Of a stretch of 64,000 nucleotides of DNA, positions 63,782 through 64,000 are shown one piece after another. Origin of the DNA: Rhodospirillaceae bacterium (GTDB lineage: Bacteria; Pseudomonadota; Alphaproteobacteria; Rhodospirillales; Casp-alpha2); contig JAERTE010000018.1 of the NCBI GenBank assembly GCA_016845145.1, forward strand, positions 1 through 64,000, written 5' to 3'. Position 1 is the stretch's first letter. Each line of letters opens with the position of its first letter. A program made the position numbers and the translations under genes. Below the pieces are notes generated by a model. The model had not been told where the DNA came from. It worked only from the letters and a program-made list of their open reading frames with translations, and searched no databases.

Positions 63782-64000
63782 TTAGGCTAACTCGATGAAC
63801 ACGGTACCGTTCTCTACTTTTACCGGATAGGTGATCAACGCAACGCATACCGGTGCGCCTTTGGCCTCGCCAGTCTGGTAGTCGAAACGGCCATTGTGTT
63901 TCGGACATTCAATAATTTCATCCATCACCAGGCCGTCAGCCAGATGGACCTGCTTATGCGTGCAGAGCCCGTCGGTCGCGAAAAACTCGCCGTCCGGCGA
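63782..64000 (-). CDS. Rieske [2Fe-2S] ferredoxin (MocE type), partial at window edge
   Basis: The visible 73 C-terminal residues (SPDGEFFATDGLCTHKQVHL and onward) carry both Rieske boxes, CTHKQVHL and CPKHNGRFDY, followed by a short KVENGTVFIELA end. Such small ferredoxins carry electrons to ring-hydroxylating or MocD-type oxygenases, suggesting an oxygenase gene just beyond the edge. The N-terminus lies outside the window. A 153-base gap separates it from the QsuB-type gene on the same strand. Confidence 0.88.
   Translation of the reverse strand, partial: SPDGEFFATDGLCTHKQVHLADGLVMDEIIECPKHNGRFDYQTGEAKGAPVCVALITYPVKVENGTVFIELA

Noticed and set aside
1-64000. CRISPR arrays, integrases, prophage or rRNA genes
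   Set aside because: None was seen: no regularly spaced repeats, no integrase or phage structural motifs, no rRNA sequence.

Overview
The window reads as a chromosomal segment of an alphaproteobacterium, possibly a Rhodospirillales-like or marine lineage. The signs are moderately high G+C, a CAT-anticodon tRNA of the kind seen in rhizobia, a DUF6356 protein, many acyl-CoA and ABC-uptake genes, and LPS-core glycosyltransferases. The lineage is inferred from gene content only. Coding density is high, and many neighbouring genes overlap by 1-11 bases (ATGA, TTGA, TAATG, TGATG junctions), so most blocks are operons.

Left part (1-25 kb). A cut-off IS1182-type transposase sits at the left edge. 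A long minus-strand block follows, listed here in transcription order: tetR (start 11574), cofD, cofE, cofC, fbiC and npdG (coenzyme F420 biosynthesis and F420:NADP reduction), an XRE-cupin regulator, glxB, glxC, glxD (dissociated glutamate-synthase-like subunits) and a type III glutamine synthetase. Back to back with it on the plus strand is a catabolic operon: acyl-CoA ligase, alpha/beta hydrolase, an F420-type LLM (Mer-like) oxidoreductase, SDR, amidase, crotonase and MaoC hydratase. A branched-chain-type ABC importer (binding protein, fused permease, two ATPases) and a glutaryl-CoA dehydrogenase follow. Taken together this looks like uptake and F420-assisted degradation of an unidentified (cyclic or amide-bearing) acid, with the cofactor made next door. 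This is the most interesting system in the window.

Middle (25-47 kb). A more AT-rich orphan gene is probably split by a +1 frameshift in a homopolymer. Next come a LysR regulator with a UGSC-family (Cys-form) gene pair and a ketopantoate-reductase-like gene. Then come tgt, a D-threonine-aldolase-type PLP gene and queA; an Lrp regulator; DUF6356; a Gfo/Idh/MocA oxidoreductase; an M20 amidohydrolase; a candidate small RNA with anti-Shine-Dalgarno loops and a perfect terminator; a PAS protein; an acyl-CoA dehydrogenase; a three-subunit molybdenum hydroxylase; a double SnoaL protein; tRNA-Met(CAT) with its terminator; and a lipoprotein.

Right part (47-64 kb). An AcuI-type reductase diverges from a histidine kinase fused to a C-terminal hemerythrin domain. 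A minus-strand operon for LPS/polysaccharide glycosyltransferases also carries asnB, pyrC and an EamA transporter. After it come ygfZ and a methyltransferase, tcuAB (tricarballylate-type oxidation) behind a GntR-like palindromic operator, a QsuB-type 3-dehydroshikimate dehydratase, and a Rieske ferredoxin cut by the right edge. The TTGTATACAA palindrome in front of tcuA also occurs in front of the ABC importer at 19 kb, which suggests a shared regulator.
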